Positions 10,641 through 22,031 of a stretch of 64,000 nucleotides of DNA are shown one piece after another. Within the stretch, counting starts at the first letter, position 1, and each line of letters begins with the position of its first letter. Made by a program: the position numbers and the translations under genes. The stretch lies in the NCBI GenBank assembly GCA_037176885.1, contig JAWWNJ010000010.1:3100001-3164000 (forward strand), written 5' to 3'. Source of the stretch: Favolaschia claudopus. Taxonomy: Eukaryota > Basidiomycota > Agaricomycetes > Agaricales > Mycenaceae. Under the pieces are notes generated by a model. It saw only the letters and a program-made list of their open reading frames with translations, was not told where the DNA came from and did no database searches.

Positions 10641-11976
10641 TTAAACGTTAATTCCTCTTCCCGTATATTCCGGCGGAGGCTCTTCCCCGCCCCCTCTTCC
10701 CCACTCAAGCACAAGATCAGGGTTCGTCTCCATCTCGTTTATTCGTGCCACCAATATACCATTTTCCTCTCGTGCGGCTTGCAATTGAGCTTCGAGATCG
10801 ACGTTGGGATCAGGAGGTGAACTTCTGGGTCTCCTGTCCTGGTCTCCGAGTTCTGTCACCTTCTCCGTAGCCGCTTGAATCTCGGTTTGTAGAATTTGTC
10901 GCGCCAGGGTGCTTCCGTTTCGACCGACGGACGGTGGGTCAGGTGTGTACGGCGTGTCGTCTGGGGTCTGATTGCGGAATGTGGTAAATGGTGAGAGCGT
11001 GTTGGTGCGAGCGGCGCGCAAGTCTCGCTCTTGATCTGTGTTGGTCAAGTCGGCATTGTTGAGTCGCTGGCGTCGGCGGCGGATACAAAATAGTAGAGAC
11101 CCAAGGACGAGGAGGATTAGGATGGCTGCACAGACGACGATTCCTGCGATCGCTCCTGGTCTGGAGAAAGTCAGTGAGCACAGGGTTTCGCTTGAAATCA
11201 ACTTTGTTGTTTGAATGAGCTTACTGTAACGACCTCGTTTTTGCGTGGTTAAATGGGTTGGGACTTGGATTCGGAGGAGCTCTGGGTCGATATACGAGAT
11301 CAGGGGCTCAGGCTTGGGCTTGGGTATATCGAATTCATACCCTGGTGCACTGAGTGTCGGGACATCGGACGAACTCGCGCTGCTGCTTTCAAGTTGGCTT
11401 TGTGACACGGGAGATGAACTTGGGCTGCGTTGAGTTGAATTGTGATGGAGAAATGATCAGCAATGACTTCACTGGGGGCAGAGAGGGATAGACAGACCTT
11501 GAGCTTCGGTGATGGTTATGTGAATTTGCCGGTGGCGTAGACGCGGTCGCGGCTCTGCACATTGTAATGTATTAGATGAATCAGAGGTAACATATGTAAA
11601 AACACTTAGAGAAGGACGTACGAAGGAGGAGTTTCGGGGACTGAGACTGTTGGGAACGTTGGGAACGAGGGAAATGCGGGAAAGGTGGGAAATGTTGGGA
11701 AGGTGGGGAAGGAGAAGCTGCAAGATTTATTTTCAGTCCCCTATGTGATTTCACGAGGAGTAGGTAAATGAACTTACGCGTCTTCCCGAAGTGCCAGGGC
11801 AAGTTCAGTGGTTCGGGTGGAGTCTTGCGGAACGTTTGTAGGCGAAGCCTCGATCCAGATAGCCCGAAAAGTTGGAATTTAGCTGTAGGTGAGGAACCGA
11901 TACACATACCGTACTGGCAGAGTCTCGGCGAAGATTTTCCCTCGCTGTATTCATTGAAATTGTCGGGTTTTCTCAT
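10641..11976 (-). CDS. Single-pass membrane protein, C-terminal PPxY (paralogue 3)
   Basis: The last exon (about 11160-10641) is clear: membrane span GAIAGIVVCAAILILLVLGSL, basic CIRRRRQR stop-transfer, the GSTLARQILQTE motif, a coiled coil with AAREENGILVARI, and the tail EEPPPEYTGRGINV with PPxY. Upstream exons encode a Ser-rich stalk (for example about 11428-11230 and a short exon near 11555-11515) and an FPT/FPA/FPS repeat near 11640-11715. The splice joining the stalk to the membrane exon and the 5'-most exons could not be closed in frame by eye, so the 5' end at the ATG of 11976 is provisional. Compared with paralogues 1 and 2 it has a longer stalk. Confidence 0.65.
11645..11705 (-). 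repeat. 9-bp minisatellite encoding FPT-type repeats
   Basis: On the minus strand six units of the form TTYCCNNCN follow one another and read FPT-FPT-FPA-FPS-FPT-FPT in the frame that joins the neighbouring exons of paralogue 3. The unit length of 9 bp preserves the frame on expansion or loss, as is common in length-variable stalks of fungal surface proteins. Confidence 0.55.
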
Positions 11977-12878
11977 GAACTTGGGAATTGGGCGGAGTGA
12001 ATCTAGGTGGCGTTTGGAATGGCAGACGACCGAAGAAATAAGAGGTTCGCCCTATTTATGTGGGGAGCATGAGTATCTCAGGCTTGACAGATCGATGTTG
12101 AGTTGGTAACATATCATGGAGAATGTTATATTGATTTCGAAGCGGTGCGCGTGAGTGTCGCAGTTTAAGAAACGCCTGTATCCCTCGCGCGTTGTTAATA
12201 CGCGCTGCAGCCGACTAGCCAAGAATAGGGATTGGCCGAGGAGCAATTTTGTTGTTTCCCAGCGAAAAAAAAACCCCATTTGCCAATTTGTATCATAAGC
12301 ATTTCGCGTCGCTGCGCCATGTACACCACGATGGAGGCTGAGAGAGCAAGATCAGGAGCAGCGCATCAGACTGTTTCTTCAATGAAACTGTGATATGAGA
12401 TGATCTTCGTTGGATCTTCCCGAGATCTTGAAGACTTTCGGGACACTTCTGTGGCAACGAACAATTTAGCACTTTAGCCGGGTCCGAGTCGAATGAGCTC
12501 ATGGGAACGCCCTGGTCTGCTGGCACAAATATATCCAGCGGTCTCAGTCGCGGAAGTGAAACAAAGGGCCGAGCGGAGCGGAAGAAGCTCAGCAAAAGCT
12601 CAGTCCACGTTGTGGTTGAAAATTGATCGGTCTGATTCGGCTCGCCAGTACTCAAATTTACTTGAGCTCGGAGGGGCGAGGAATTGTCAGCGTTCTCGCG
12701 GTTCATTATGCCCACGATTGGAGCGAAATCTCGACAAACTTTGACGTAGATGGCGGGGAAGATGAGGATGGAACGTTGGTGCGCGTTCTGTTCAGACCTC
12801 GCTTGAAATGCTACTAAAAATTAGAGGATTGTCCAGTAGATGAAAGTAACCGCATATTGACCGCATAGGTAAATCGCT
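11977..12878. other. Intergenic DNA, no gene recognised
   Basis: A likely promoter for the gene to the left lies near 12050 (TAAATAG on the minus strand). A 140-codon minus-strand open frame (12293-12715) shows no motif and is probably chance. Confidence 0.4.
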
Positions 12879-14050
12879 TCACAGGGTGAAAACGTTGACG
12901 TGCTGCGGCGAGCAAATTGTCAGAACAAAAACCAAGTCGGGATATCCCAATATATATGTATGACTGACCTTCGGTGTGGCTCCGGTTACGTCTTCGTGAA
13001 TCCAATAACGAGTCGCTGCAAATTGAAGTGAATCCATCGTCAGCACACAAACAAAAAATGACTTGCTAAAAGGACTCGTTTCACATACCTTCGATCTCCG
13101 AGCTCCGTTTACGCGCCACAAAATCATCCGCTTCTGACCAATACCTCAACCCACCACGCGCCTCGGCCTCCCAATCCTCCCAACCGCAAGACACCGCAAG
13201 GACAACGCGCGGATCATAAATATGAGGCTGCTTCATCGCCTCGTAAGCCAGGGCATTTTCGTAGTCCCATTGAAATGACAAAATTTGAATGCGGGGACAT
13301 TCGGCCAGCGTCGCAAACAGGCCATCCTGTTCCGCTGTGCGCAAATATTCCTCCGGGATGCCCAAGTATGTGAGGTTGGGTAACCGGAGTAGTTTTTGAA
13401 TAAAAGCGCAGGAATTCGGGCGGAAATCGAAACACTCGAGATGAGTAAGGGTGTTGAAGAACGGGAGGGTCAAATCGATCGAGTTTTCCTCATCGATCAA
13501 GGTGTCGAAAAGAACTTCAAGGCTACAGCTCAGCCTCCGGAGATCGTGCATTCCCGTGAAGATAGGGATGAAGCGTGGGTTGAGGAAACCGTTCATGCAG
13601 CCGAAGTTGCGTACACCTGTGCAGAGAGATATAACTTGTTCAAGCTCGGAAAAGAGCCGATTGGGAACGCCGGTGCTGGAGTCGAGGGGGACGGCAATGT
13701 GATGGACGGCATTGCGGAAGAATTCGGGTGGTTTGCGGGAGATTGCGGATAGGAGGGCGAGCGCAATTGGTTCGGAATCGATGGCTAAAACTCTGTACAA
13801 GAGAGGCTCGATCCTGCAATTGGGAATAAGCAAGTGATTCAAACGGTAGAGCCTTGTGTGCGCCAGAGCTGAAAGCGACGCACCAAGCGTGAACGTGCCG
13901 GGCTACTCGAAGCATGGTTGGAGCGAAGGTGGGATACCTCAGTGCAGTGGTTTCGAAGATCTCTCGCTCGATTTCAGGCGGAAAGGGCGGTTCAGCCATT
14001 TTGAAGTGGTGGCAGGAAGAAAGAGACGGCGACGGTGATGTGGCTGACAT
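12879..14050 (-). CDS. F-box-like protein of the PPELER family, 320 aa
   Basis: Four exons close in frame: 14050-13884, 13813-13089, 13015-12969 and 12902-12879. The N-terminal block PPFPPEIEREIFETTA followed by LRVARHVHAWIEPLLYRVL is the signature of a large agaric family related to F-box proteins. The first intron splits the Trp codon of HAWIEP, exactly as in the homologue at 30533-31485. The rest resembles degenerate leucine-rich repeats (LTLPFFNTLTHLECFDF, LLRLPNLTYLGIPEEYL). The alternative start at 13999 also has a good context. The last two exons are very small (47 and 24 nt). Substrate recruitment for ubiquitination is the usual inference for this fold, but I see no full F-box consensus. 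Confidence 0.75.
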
Positions 14051-15360
14051 CTTTGAGGCTTTCCCGCGCCAAGTCCACAAGGCCCGCGAGGCCGGTGTCC
14101 TGCCAGATACAGGGATCTATGGGCCGTATTTATTCAGGGATCCGCAGCTACGCAAGTCGCCGACATTAAATCTGGATCCCATTCACAATAAGAACGAAAA
14201 TATGGAAAAAAAATCCAAAAAAACAAAACAACGATTAAAAACCACTACTTACCACTTCGATTACATTGCCACCCCGTTTCCGCAAATGCCCATGTGACAT
14301 CCTCTCCTCCATCTTGGAGCTTCAACCGCTGGATCGGCCCCTTGGCAGCAAGTCTTCGGATCCGATCTTCAGCGAGACAAGGCACTGGGATTGTTGACGA
14401 GAACCAATACAGTGTTGGAATAACATGCAGATCAGTTGAGTATCTCTAATGTTGAAATGGTGATCAACGAACTCGAGTTTAAACGCCAGCTTTTCAAAGC
14501 GTTGTGTTGCACTCGAAGCACTGAAGAAGCGATATTGGGTTGTAAATGTCCCTGATCTGGTGTGGCAATAGGCCGCTAGAAAGTTTTTAATTGTCGTCCG
14601 CAAAAAATATAGAGTCACAAGGTTCCGGAAGATATAGGCCAGTGGCAGACTCAGCAGACAGTGAATTCGATAATGGTGGTTGGGGTGGAAGCAGCTCCCG
14701 ACGGATCAAAGATTCTGGATCACGCGGGGGCTGACGTACCTATACGTAACGTGCGAACGTACTTTTTCCCCAACCAACCTTGCTACCACCACCAAACCAT
14801 GCCAGTGGTTGTTCCATCGCGCCTGAGCTCGCAGCTTTGTGTTTGAACATTGTGATACCCCCACCTACAATCCCATTCTTCGCCCATATGCGCCCTCTCG
14901 ACCATCGAATCTCTTGGCAAATTTTCCAAAAACCGAAGATTTACTTGACACTACAGTCGAATCCAAGTTGACTGCGCGCAATCCCGCTCATTGGCGGTTT
15001 CGCGTCGGTTTCCCCTCGTCGGTGTCTTTTCGCCGCGCCGTCTCAAGTCTCCCCGCAAACAATAAAAAAATGCGGGCCGACCAATGCCGCTCGGCGACGA
15101 AAAGAAAGATCCGCTCCTCTTGCATTGCTCCTCCCCTTCGACCCGGAACAACAAGAAGCACTTCCCCAGAGTAAATCGAATCCGGCCATTTGTCTCCGTG
15201 GAACCTCCCGGAACTTCCTCACTAAACATAGCATCACCCTCGTCATAAGATAGCTGTTAGCTCCACATCACGGTGAGACCCGGCCTGCAACGTTGCACAC
15301 CGCAGGCATGTAAAAACGGGCTGCCTCCGCCGCCGGGGCTTCATCTTTGCCAGCACATTC
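14051..15360. other. Intergenic DNA between divergently oriented genes
   Basis: Separates the minus-strand gene starting at 14050 from the plus-strand gene starting at 15361 and so contains both promoters. Open frames here (such as 14322-14618 minus) have no motifs. An A/T-rich patch lies at 14205-14245. Nothing else recognised. Confidence 0.4.
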
Positions 15361-16229
15361 ATGGCCACCGCTATCCTCGCGCCCGCTATTGGCTCCAGCG
15401 CTCTCCCCTCGACACCAGCGAACGAATGGGCTGCGAGTACGAACGGCGGTATTCTGGACGTACCGTATCAATATAATTCGAGCGCTTCCCTCCCCGCTTC
15501 CCTGAAAGACGATATCCGTCCCTCCGCTGTGACTCCGAATCCGAGTACGAACGCAATGTCGGCTCAGAATATCACCCTACATCTCCGTGCGTCCCCTTGA
15601 GTCGTAGATTTCATCCTGGTCACTAACACTGCCTTTTTTTTTATCGTATTTATTCAAATCCAGCGCATGCACAACACGCTCTTTCCCGTCCACCGCCCAT
15701 ATCCTATACCTCCCTTACCACGGACACCTCCTTGAGCAAACTCAGCACACAAGCGCAAGCCGGCTCCTGCCCGAATCTCTCTCCAGCGCAATCCGCCACC
15801 GCCCCTCTTAATCATGAAGCGCGGTGCCGATCCGCACCCCACCACCCCATCCCCCTTTCCGATAACTCGTCATCCGCGCACCAACAACCATCTTCATCCT
15901 CCCCGCCTCCCTCGGCATCCTCATCCGCAGTCGACATTTCGCCGACATCCACGTCGAAATTCGTGGAAGATTTCACCACGGACATCGACATCACCGCCTT
16001 CGGCGCCCCGGACGCGCTCACACCGCCTGCGCCGGAGGGCGTCATCGATGCTAATAAGTCGTCGTCCTCGTCAAGCAGATCGACGCCACCTCGCCGCCGA
16101 CGATCGTCTGGCTCCTCTGATAATTCCACGAGCAGCGGGGGTTCGGGATCGGACAATTCGTTGCCGAGGAGATTAGTTCATCGGTTGAAGGAGAAGATGC
16201 ATGGAGTGGGGCATCATGCGCAGGAGTAG
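15361..16229 (+). CDS. Ser-rich hypothetical protein, 263 aa
   Basis: Two exons, 15361-15586 and 15664-16229, join in frame. The first encodes MATAILAPAIGSSALPSTP. The body is low-complexity Ser/Pro, with an acidic patch (KFVEDFTTDIDITAFGAPD) near residues 155-175 and a second Ser/Arg-rich region. The C-terminus is a basic amphipathic segment, LPRRLVHRLKEKMHGVGHH. There is no signal peptide or membrane span. Function is unknown. The pattern suggests a largely disordered intracellular protein with a short C-terminal helix. Confidence 0.6.
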
Positions 16230-16782
16230 AAAGATATTGGAGGGAGGAAGTGTGACTGGATTTTTGGAATCGCTTGGAACTTGTCCGCTGTTTTCATGTT
16301 TTGTCTTGGATTTTTATTTTTTGTGTGATTGTTATACCTATCGTTAGTAGCTAAAGGGATGTAGTGGATGCTAAGGCCAATTTCATATGTCAATCTCAGC
16401 CAAATCTCAGCGCGTTTGCACCATAGAAGCTGTACACAGGGGCAAATGATGTCCTAATTATCTGTAAGGTATCATGGGGAAATTAATTGTGACTCGATAC
16501 ATTTTCTGAACCGCACTGACGGAGGGTGGAGCGGCCCACTTCGCTTTCAAACTCCTAGTCACTTATGAAATCTGGTTTTCTAAAGAAAATTTGAAATTCC
16601 GGCAGCGCCGGGCTAAGTCGTTCTTTCAAAGGAAGATTCGTATCGCACATTGGTGGATCGAGGCTAGAAAATATTCACATCCCAGATATCCAATAAATAA
16701 AATCAAACTGATCCACCAATCCAACGCCACCTAATTGCATCGCGTCTCGTACTTGCTTTGACCCATCCATCCGTCCATCCAT
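16230..16782. other. Intergenic DNA between convergent genes
   Basis: 3' flanks of the genes ending at 16229 (plus) and 16783 (minus). AT-rich, with no gene or repeat seen. Confidence 0.5.
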
Positions 16783-17940
16783 TCATTCCACTTTGAGTTT
16801 CCCAATCCACACCTCAATCAAGCCCCCATTCTTCTCCCTTGCAAGAGAAGGAAACGCCTCCCGTCTTTCGTCCAAAAGAGTTTTCTGTGTCGGAAACTTC
16901 CCCCGCACCTGCGGCTCCTTCCACTCCAATGGATCTAACACGAACTTGACACGACGAAGCGCCGGTAGTCTCTGGAGAACGCAAGTTTCGAACTCCCTCA
17001 TATCGTCGTCGCTAATTGACGGGTGGAGGATCCACGGGAACTCCAGTTCCTCTACCCCGTTATGGAGGGGCATGCGTTTCAGCATCGAAACTATGTGTCT
17101 GGAGATACCGGCCCGGATGGTGAGAGTTTTGAGGCAAGGAAAGTAGACAGCGATATCGAAAGTGGCCCATAGTTCCAACTCTGTTTCTGCGTCAACTGGT
17201 TAATTAGCTGTATCAGAAGGTCAGAAACACGCACCGAATGCGATCCCCATGTCAATTTGCCGGATCCGTGAGCCATGTTCCGTGAAGAAACGATGCAGAG
17301 TGGAGGGCGTTTGCAATTCCCAGCGTAAAATCTCCAGTGTGGTTAAATCGAGGACGTCGCTGATGAAGTCAGGCAGAACTTCGCCCTGCCAAGATAAGCT
17401 GAAGTCGCGGATCCTCGGGCACGAGAGAGGCAGTGCAGCTGAATCGCTCTCGTCGTGGTCGAGGCAGTGGAGTGCCACTGTGTCGATACCCGGGCTGCAC
17501 GCAGATACAATATGGCGCAAGGTTTTCTGGCCAGCGATAATGGTAAGAGTTCGCAGGGATGGAATGCGGACGAGGTGTTCAACGCGCTCATCCGGTCTGT
17601 TTCCATTTCCAGTAAGGGGATCATAGAGAAACAGATTGCGGAGGTTGGACCACGAAATGCCGGCCAGGATTTCGTAGCAGCGTAGATTGCCGCTGGAGAT
17701 TACCAATTTGCGGACGTAGGGAATGAGATGGGGCGAATCGCGGAGGATTGCGTCAAGACGAATGGCGCGAGTTGTGGAGGCGATGGAAAACTTGATGTCA
17801 TGGAAAAGACCTCTCTGTGCTGGGGAGGTAAAGCACTGACAAACGAGAGAGATTGCTTTGAGGTCTGTGTACTTGTCGACGAAGCCGATTATGACCTCCC
17901 AGAGTTCGGGGAGGGAGAGGCTGGGGATTGACACGGACAT
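16783..17940 (-). CDS. F-box protein with leucine-rich C-terminus, 369 aa
   Basis: Two exons, 17940-17235 and 17186-16783, close in frame across a 48-nt intron. Residues 8-50 (LSLPELWEVIIGFVDKYTD, then LKAISLVCQCFTSPAQRGLF) are a typical agaric F-box, the segment that binds Skp1 in an SCF ubiquitin ligase. The remainder shows irregular leucine-rich repeats (IPSLRTLTII, LTTLEILRWEL, FPCLKTLTIRAG), presumably the substrate side. Length and two-exon structure are normal for the family. Substrate unknown. Confidence 0.85.
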
Positions 17941-18584
17941 GGAAGTGACTTGCTAAGTTACAGAGCCGACTCAGCCGAGGGAAGTCATCACATGATGATC
18001 ACTCGCATCAGGTATCCGTGTTTCACGGCTTTCTCCGCAGCCTAAGACTCCGGTTCCTTCCAACCATCACCTCGAAATCACCGAACCAAACCAAAACAGG
18101 TTCTCTTGAGTCACTTCAAGTTTCCACCATCTTTCCACCGCCGAACATGAAGCGAGAATGCTTTCGGAAACGCAGCATTGCACTCCTGGTCGCCAAGGTC
18201 GCACTACTTAGTACTGATCCTCCAAGACGCTGACCACGGACCACGGCTACGGTCTACCATCTGCCCTTGCTGATAACAGTCCTCATACCGCGACGAATTG
18301 ACGACCTCAAGCTTCAAGTTCTTCAAGTTTTTTTACCGATGGAGTACCTGAAGAAATTGCCCCGCGCCGATTTCAATGACCGAGCAGCCGTAGTCGGCAC
18401 ACACGGTGTGCCAAATTTTTCCGCACATCCGCTCTTCCGTCTAAGCGCGAATTCCTTCGTAGAAACTTTCCGCGTCTTACTTATACTCAGTAGTTCATAT
18501 AGGCGCCGTGGATCCAGTATAGTTCTCTTCGATTCTCCTCTTCTCTTCCCTCTGACTGTTTCCTTGCCACAAACTTGGAGTTTC
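17941..18584. promoter_or_regulatory. Divergent intergenic region of F-box and SDR genes
   Basis: About 640 bp separate the starts of the minus-strand F-box gene (17940) and the plus-strand dehydrogenase (18585), so both promoters lie here. No canonical TATA box stands out. TTACTTATACTCAG about 105 bp upstream of the dehydrogenase ATG is a weak candidate. Confidence 0.35.
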
Positions 18585-19956
18585 ATGCAAAGCAAACGAA
18601 CTGTTCTCATTACAGGGTGCACCGACGGCAGTATCGGCGCTGCTCTCGCAAAGGAGTATCACTCTCGAGGTGAAAATTTTTCAATTCGGACCAATTTTTC
18701 CTTCATTCTCGGAATTCGATTCTGAAAAGACTTACATTGACATCTATGAAGGTCTTCTGGTCTTCGCATCATCGCGCCGAGTGGACACAATGAAAGAGTT
18801 GGCTTCACTCGGCATCGCAACTGTCGCCCTCGATGTGACGAACACCAACTCGATCCGGAGCGTCAGGGATATCATTTCTACGGAGACGGGTGGGAAGCTT
18901 GATATTTTGGTGAACAATGCGTGAGTCGCCCGTCGAGACCCGTACTTTAAAGTCAATTTAGCCGACGAAATACGATTCACAGTGGACAATGTAAGACACG
19001 CTGAACTCGTCGACATTTCTCTGAATCCAGCCAACACTCTTTTCCTTGTCTTCTCACAGTCTGGGAATCTCCCGCCATCGACGCCTCCATCCCTGCCACC
19101 CGCGCCCTCTTCGAACTCAACGTCTTCGCGCCCATGCAGATGGTACAAGAATTGTTCTCATTGCTGCAAGCTGGAATAAACCCATGCATCGTGAACATCG
19201 GGAGCGGGTCGGGGCTGTTGCCAATCCCGCTTCAGTCGGGGTATAATGCGAGCAAGGCGGCGTTGCATTCGTTTAGCGATACGTTGAGGGTGGAGGTGGA
19301 GCCATTTGGGTACGTCTCGATCTTTCAGTTCATTGAGTTCATGTTCAGAGGGGGAAACACTCGTCGCTTATTATTGTTCTAGTATCAAGGTCGTCACGGT
19401 ACGTGCAGGCTCTTCGATGTCAAAGACTTAGACTTATCTATTCTTCTCTTGACCAGGTAATCACCAACTCGGTCAAAAGCAACATCCGCGGAAACCCAAC
19501 CCATTTTCTTGACGACTCTTTGTACAAATCTTTGGAGAACGCGTTCAGCGCGCAGCACATCGAGACAGAAAGTACGTCTCACTTCTCCCTTGTTATTGGT
19601 TCCCAACTCCTCCGCTATCATAGTATCAAGTAAATCCATGTTGATTTTCTTTGCAGAAGCAGCCGAGCCCACAGATAAATACGCCCGTATGGTCGTCTCC
19701 GAAACAACTAAGTCTAACCCAAAGAATTGGATATGGGGCGGGACAATGTCAGGCATGACATGGTTTTTGCTTGCTTTCTTTCCGAGATGGGTCCCGGTGA
19801 GCTCGAGGCTTCGTGATGTATCTTTGATTCCGATATTGATGTATTTGCGCCGATCTTTTCCTGTTCCTCTAGGAAAAGGTCGTGGTGAATATGTACGGCT
19901 TCGATAAGTTCTCGGCGAAGGTCAAGAGGGAGAGGGCTGGTAAGGAGCGGAAATAG
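18585..19956 (+). CDS. Short-chain dehydrogenase/reductase, AYR1-like, 288 aa
   Basis: Eight exons close in frame: 18585-18669, 18752-18920, 18983-18990, 19060-19309, 19383-19398, 19457-19571, 19657-19796 and 19873-19956. A classical SDR Rossmann fold is shown by TGCTDGSIG (residues 10-18), DVTNTNSI, NNAG near 83-86, and catalytic YNASK with Tyr149 and Lys153. Length, the GCxxGxIG form of the nucleotide motif and KVVTVITNSVKSNI after the active site fit NADPH-dependent 1-acyldihydroxyacetone-phosphate reductases (yeast Ayr1 type), which act in glycerolipid synthesis. That substrate is inferred from family resemblance. Exon 3 is only 8 nt long but supplies the Gly of NNAG and restores the frame. 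Exon 5 is 16 nt. The start is the first in-frame ATG directly before the nucleotide-binding motif. Confidence 0.85.
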
Positions 19957-20182
19957 AATCATAAAAGCAATGTGGGTCCTAGGAGGATTCGTGATGGCGG
20001 GTCGATTCTCCGTTATAGTATTAATTCGTTTTTTTGTTTTTGAAAATTTCAAGAATCCAACGTCTGCAACTGTGAGCTAAGTAAGTTTAGATTCCAATTA
20101 TTCCACCCCCCAAAACCTCGGGACAACTGGGAGGAAAACCCGGTGCCTATCATTCCTCAATGAAGGCCCACAAAAAGGCCCT

Positions 20183-21625
20183 TCATGTCATATAACACCC
20201 CCACGCCAAACTATCTCGAAATGTATCCATGAACGATCCCATCAGCACTACAGCAGTACGTTAGCAACTTCGCATCCCTCCAGTGGAAAGTTAACGAGGA
20301 AAATAAAACCAACCTCGCATCGCCTGAGATTCCACTAAGTCGACCACATGGATATAGACAACACGAGGAAGATGATTGCGACTCCACGCAATGCTTAAGA
20401 ACCGATCACGGAGGGATTTAAGGACTTTCGCTTGATCCGAATCAGAATTGGCGGGGACGTCAGGGTAAAGTGTGTTTAGCGATCCCGGAGGGGCGGAGGC
20501 AGCTGTCAGTGTAAGTTTCCGTCGGAAGGTCGTGGGGATGTTCATGAGAATATGCTGTTGGCGTTCATTCATAAGACTATGAATCCCCGAAGCGAGGACT
20601 AGACAAAAAAACTGAGATGGAGACGTACGATATTGGTTTTGAAGAAAGCAGGGTTGTGGCAGATTTGATTGAAAAAATCGAAAGTCATCTTCATATTTGT
20701 CTAAGTGGGGCAATTGCAGTCATCGACAACAACAACCCCCACAATCGAAACAATACGCACCGCGCTGTCATACTCAAGCACATTGACCACGAATACAACG
20801 TCTCGAACATACGCAAAGATCGGAAGCCATTTGTGCGCCGAAATGAGGCTTTGTCGCGGACAGACGCAGGTAAGGGAGGTTGGACGTATCGTTGAGGCGA
20901 AGGGTACGTGAATGTCGACTTCCGCTAGCGGCTCGGATTCGAGTTGGCTGAAAAGGATGTCGAGATCGCTAGGTAGGTACTCGAGTTGAGTGATTTCTGG
21001 GGCTCGGGTGAGGAAATGTATCGTTCGTGCCTCTAACAGGAGGGGGGTGACGGTGAGTTGGGTATCGACCGCAGAGAACCAGTCTGCAAAGAGTCGCGCA
21101 GTTGTGGGGCATGGAAGAGAGGCTTGACTTGACGAAGAAACTTCCTGGATATATGCGAAGATTGGAGGCGGGTAGAACGATTCGTTGGGGAGGGCAGCAA
21201 ATAAGGTGCTGCCCAAGGCGAACCCGAAATTTCGATGAGGTTTTCTCACTTGATGCAAGTGAACCTTACCGAAAAGCATTGCTAAGATTGGCTTGAATTA
21301 TATTTATCCACTGAATCCGTTCTGTTTCTGTGTAGGGCTCGTATATCATTTTCAAATGACGCAGGAAGGTGGTCTACAGAACATCGTATGAGTAGTATTT
21401 TGGTTGAGAATGAGGCAGACAATCATGTTCGCATACCTTTCCGCTACCGGGAAGACCAAGAATCAGAATTGTTGTTGTCTTGCCCTGAGCCGTTTTCGCG
21501 TTTTCGAGGATTTCGTCAATTTGTGAAGATGCTGGAAAGTTAGGAGGACGAGTCAGCGGGCGATAGTCCCAGAGCTTCGGATACAGACTAGCAGCTCCGC
21601 TGGGTATTCGTGTTCTTTCCCCCAT
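20183..21625 (-). pseudogene. Degenerate G-alpha-like GTPase gene
   Basis: Recognisable G-alpha exons are: 21625-21437 (ending ILILGLPGSGK, a good P-loop), 21373-21270 (TTFLRHLKMIYEP and IQWINIIQANL, the helix following the P-loop), 21208-20761 (helical domain, then HKWLPIFAYVRDVVFVV), 20700-20629 (FFNQICHNPAFFKTNI), 20576-20314 and 20247-20183 (ending MDTFRDSLAWGCYMT). The switch II DVGGQ motif is replaced by VCPRQ and the guanine-specificity NKxD by NERQ. The join between the fourth and fifth exons cannot be made in frame with GT-AG boundaries, implying a one-base indel or a sequence error. Loss of two nucleotide-binding motifs suggests it no longer works as a GTPase, although it could be an expressed divergent paralogue of the gene at 42527. 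Confidence 0.65.
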
Positions 21626-22031
21626 CTTGTCACGGTTCCTTCGTTGGCAGTGAAGTACTGCAAACGCTCCATGTCATCGACCCGCTCACAGGGTATCAGG
21701 GCCTTACGGCTTACCGCTTATGAATGCGCGGTGAGTATCCTGGATTCACGAAATCACAACGCGATAGAAAGCTTTCGCGCTGAGTACCATGAAGGAGGAG
21801 GAAGAGATGGTCAACACTGCCACCCGCAGGTCTAACGAGCCGGCCGCGCCGACTTACGTACTTACTTTGACGGTCACAAATTTAAACGAGCTCAAAAGCT
21901 TGGCCTGTTGTCATTTTGTTCATTTCATTTTCGATCCGTACATGCGTAGCAAGCGAGACGGAAGGAAACCAACTCGATATACTCGTTCGTTTCATTCGAT
22001 TTCGTCATTCATTTTCATTTCCATCATCGTC
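21626..22031. other. Intergenic DNA
   Basis: Upstream flank of the G-alpha-like gene and downstream flank of the MFS gene, both on the minus strand. No gene recognised. Confidence 0.5.

Noticed and set aside
12293..12715. 140-codon minus-strand frame
   Set aside because: No domain and no splice context; lies between two well-supported genes in the flanking DNA.
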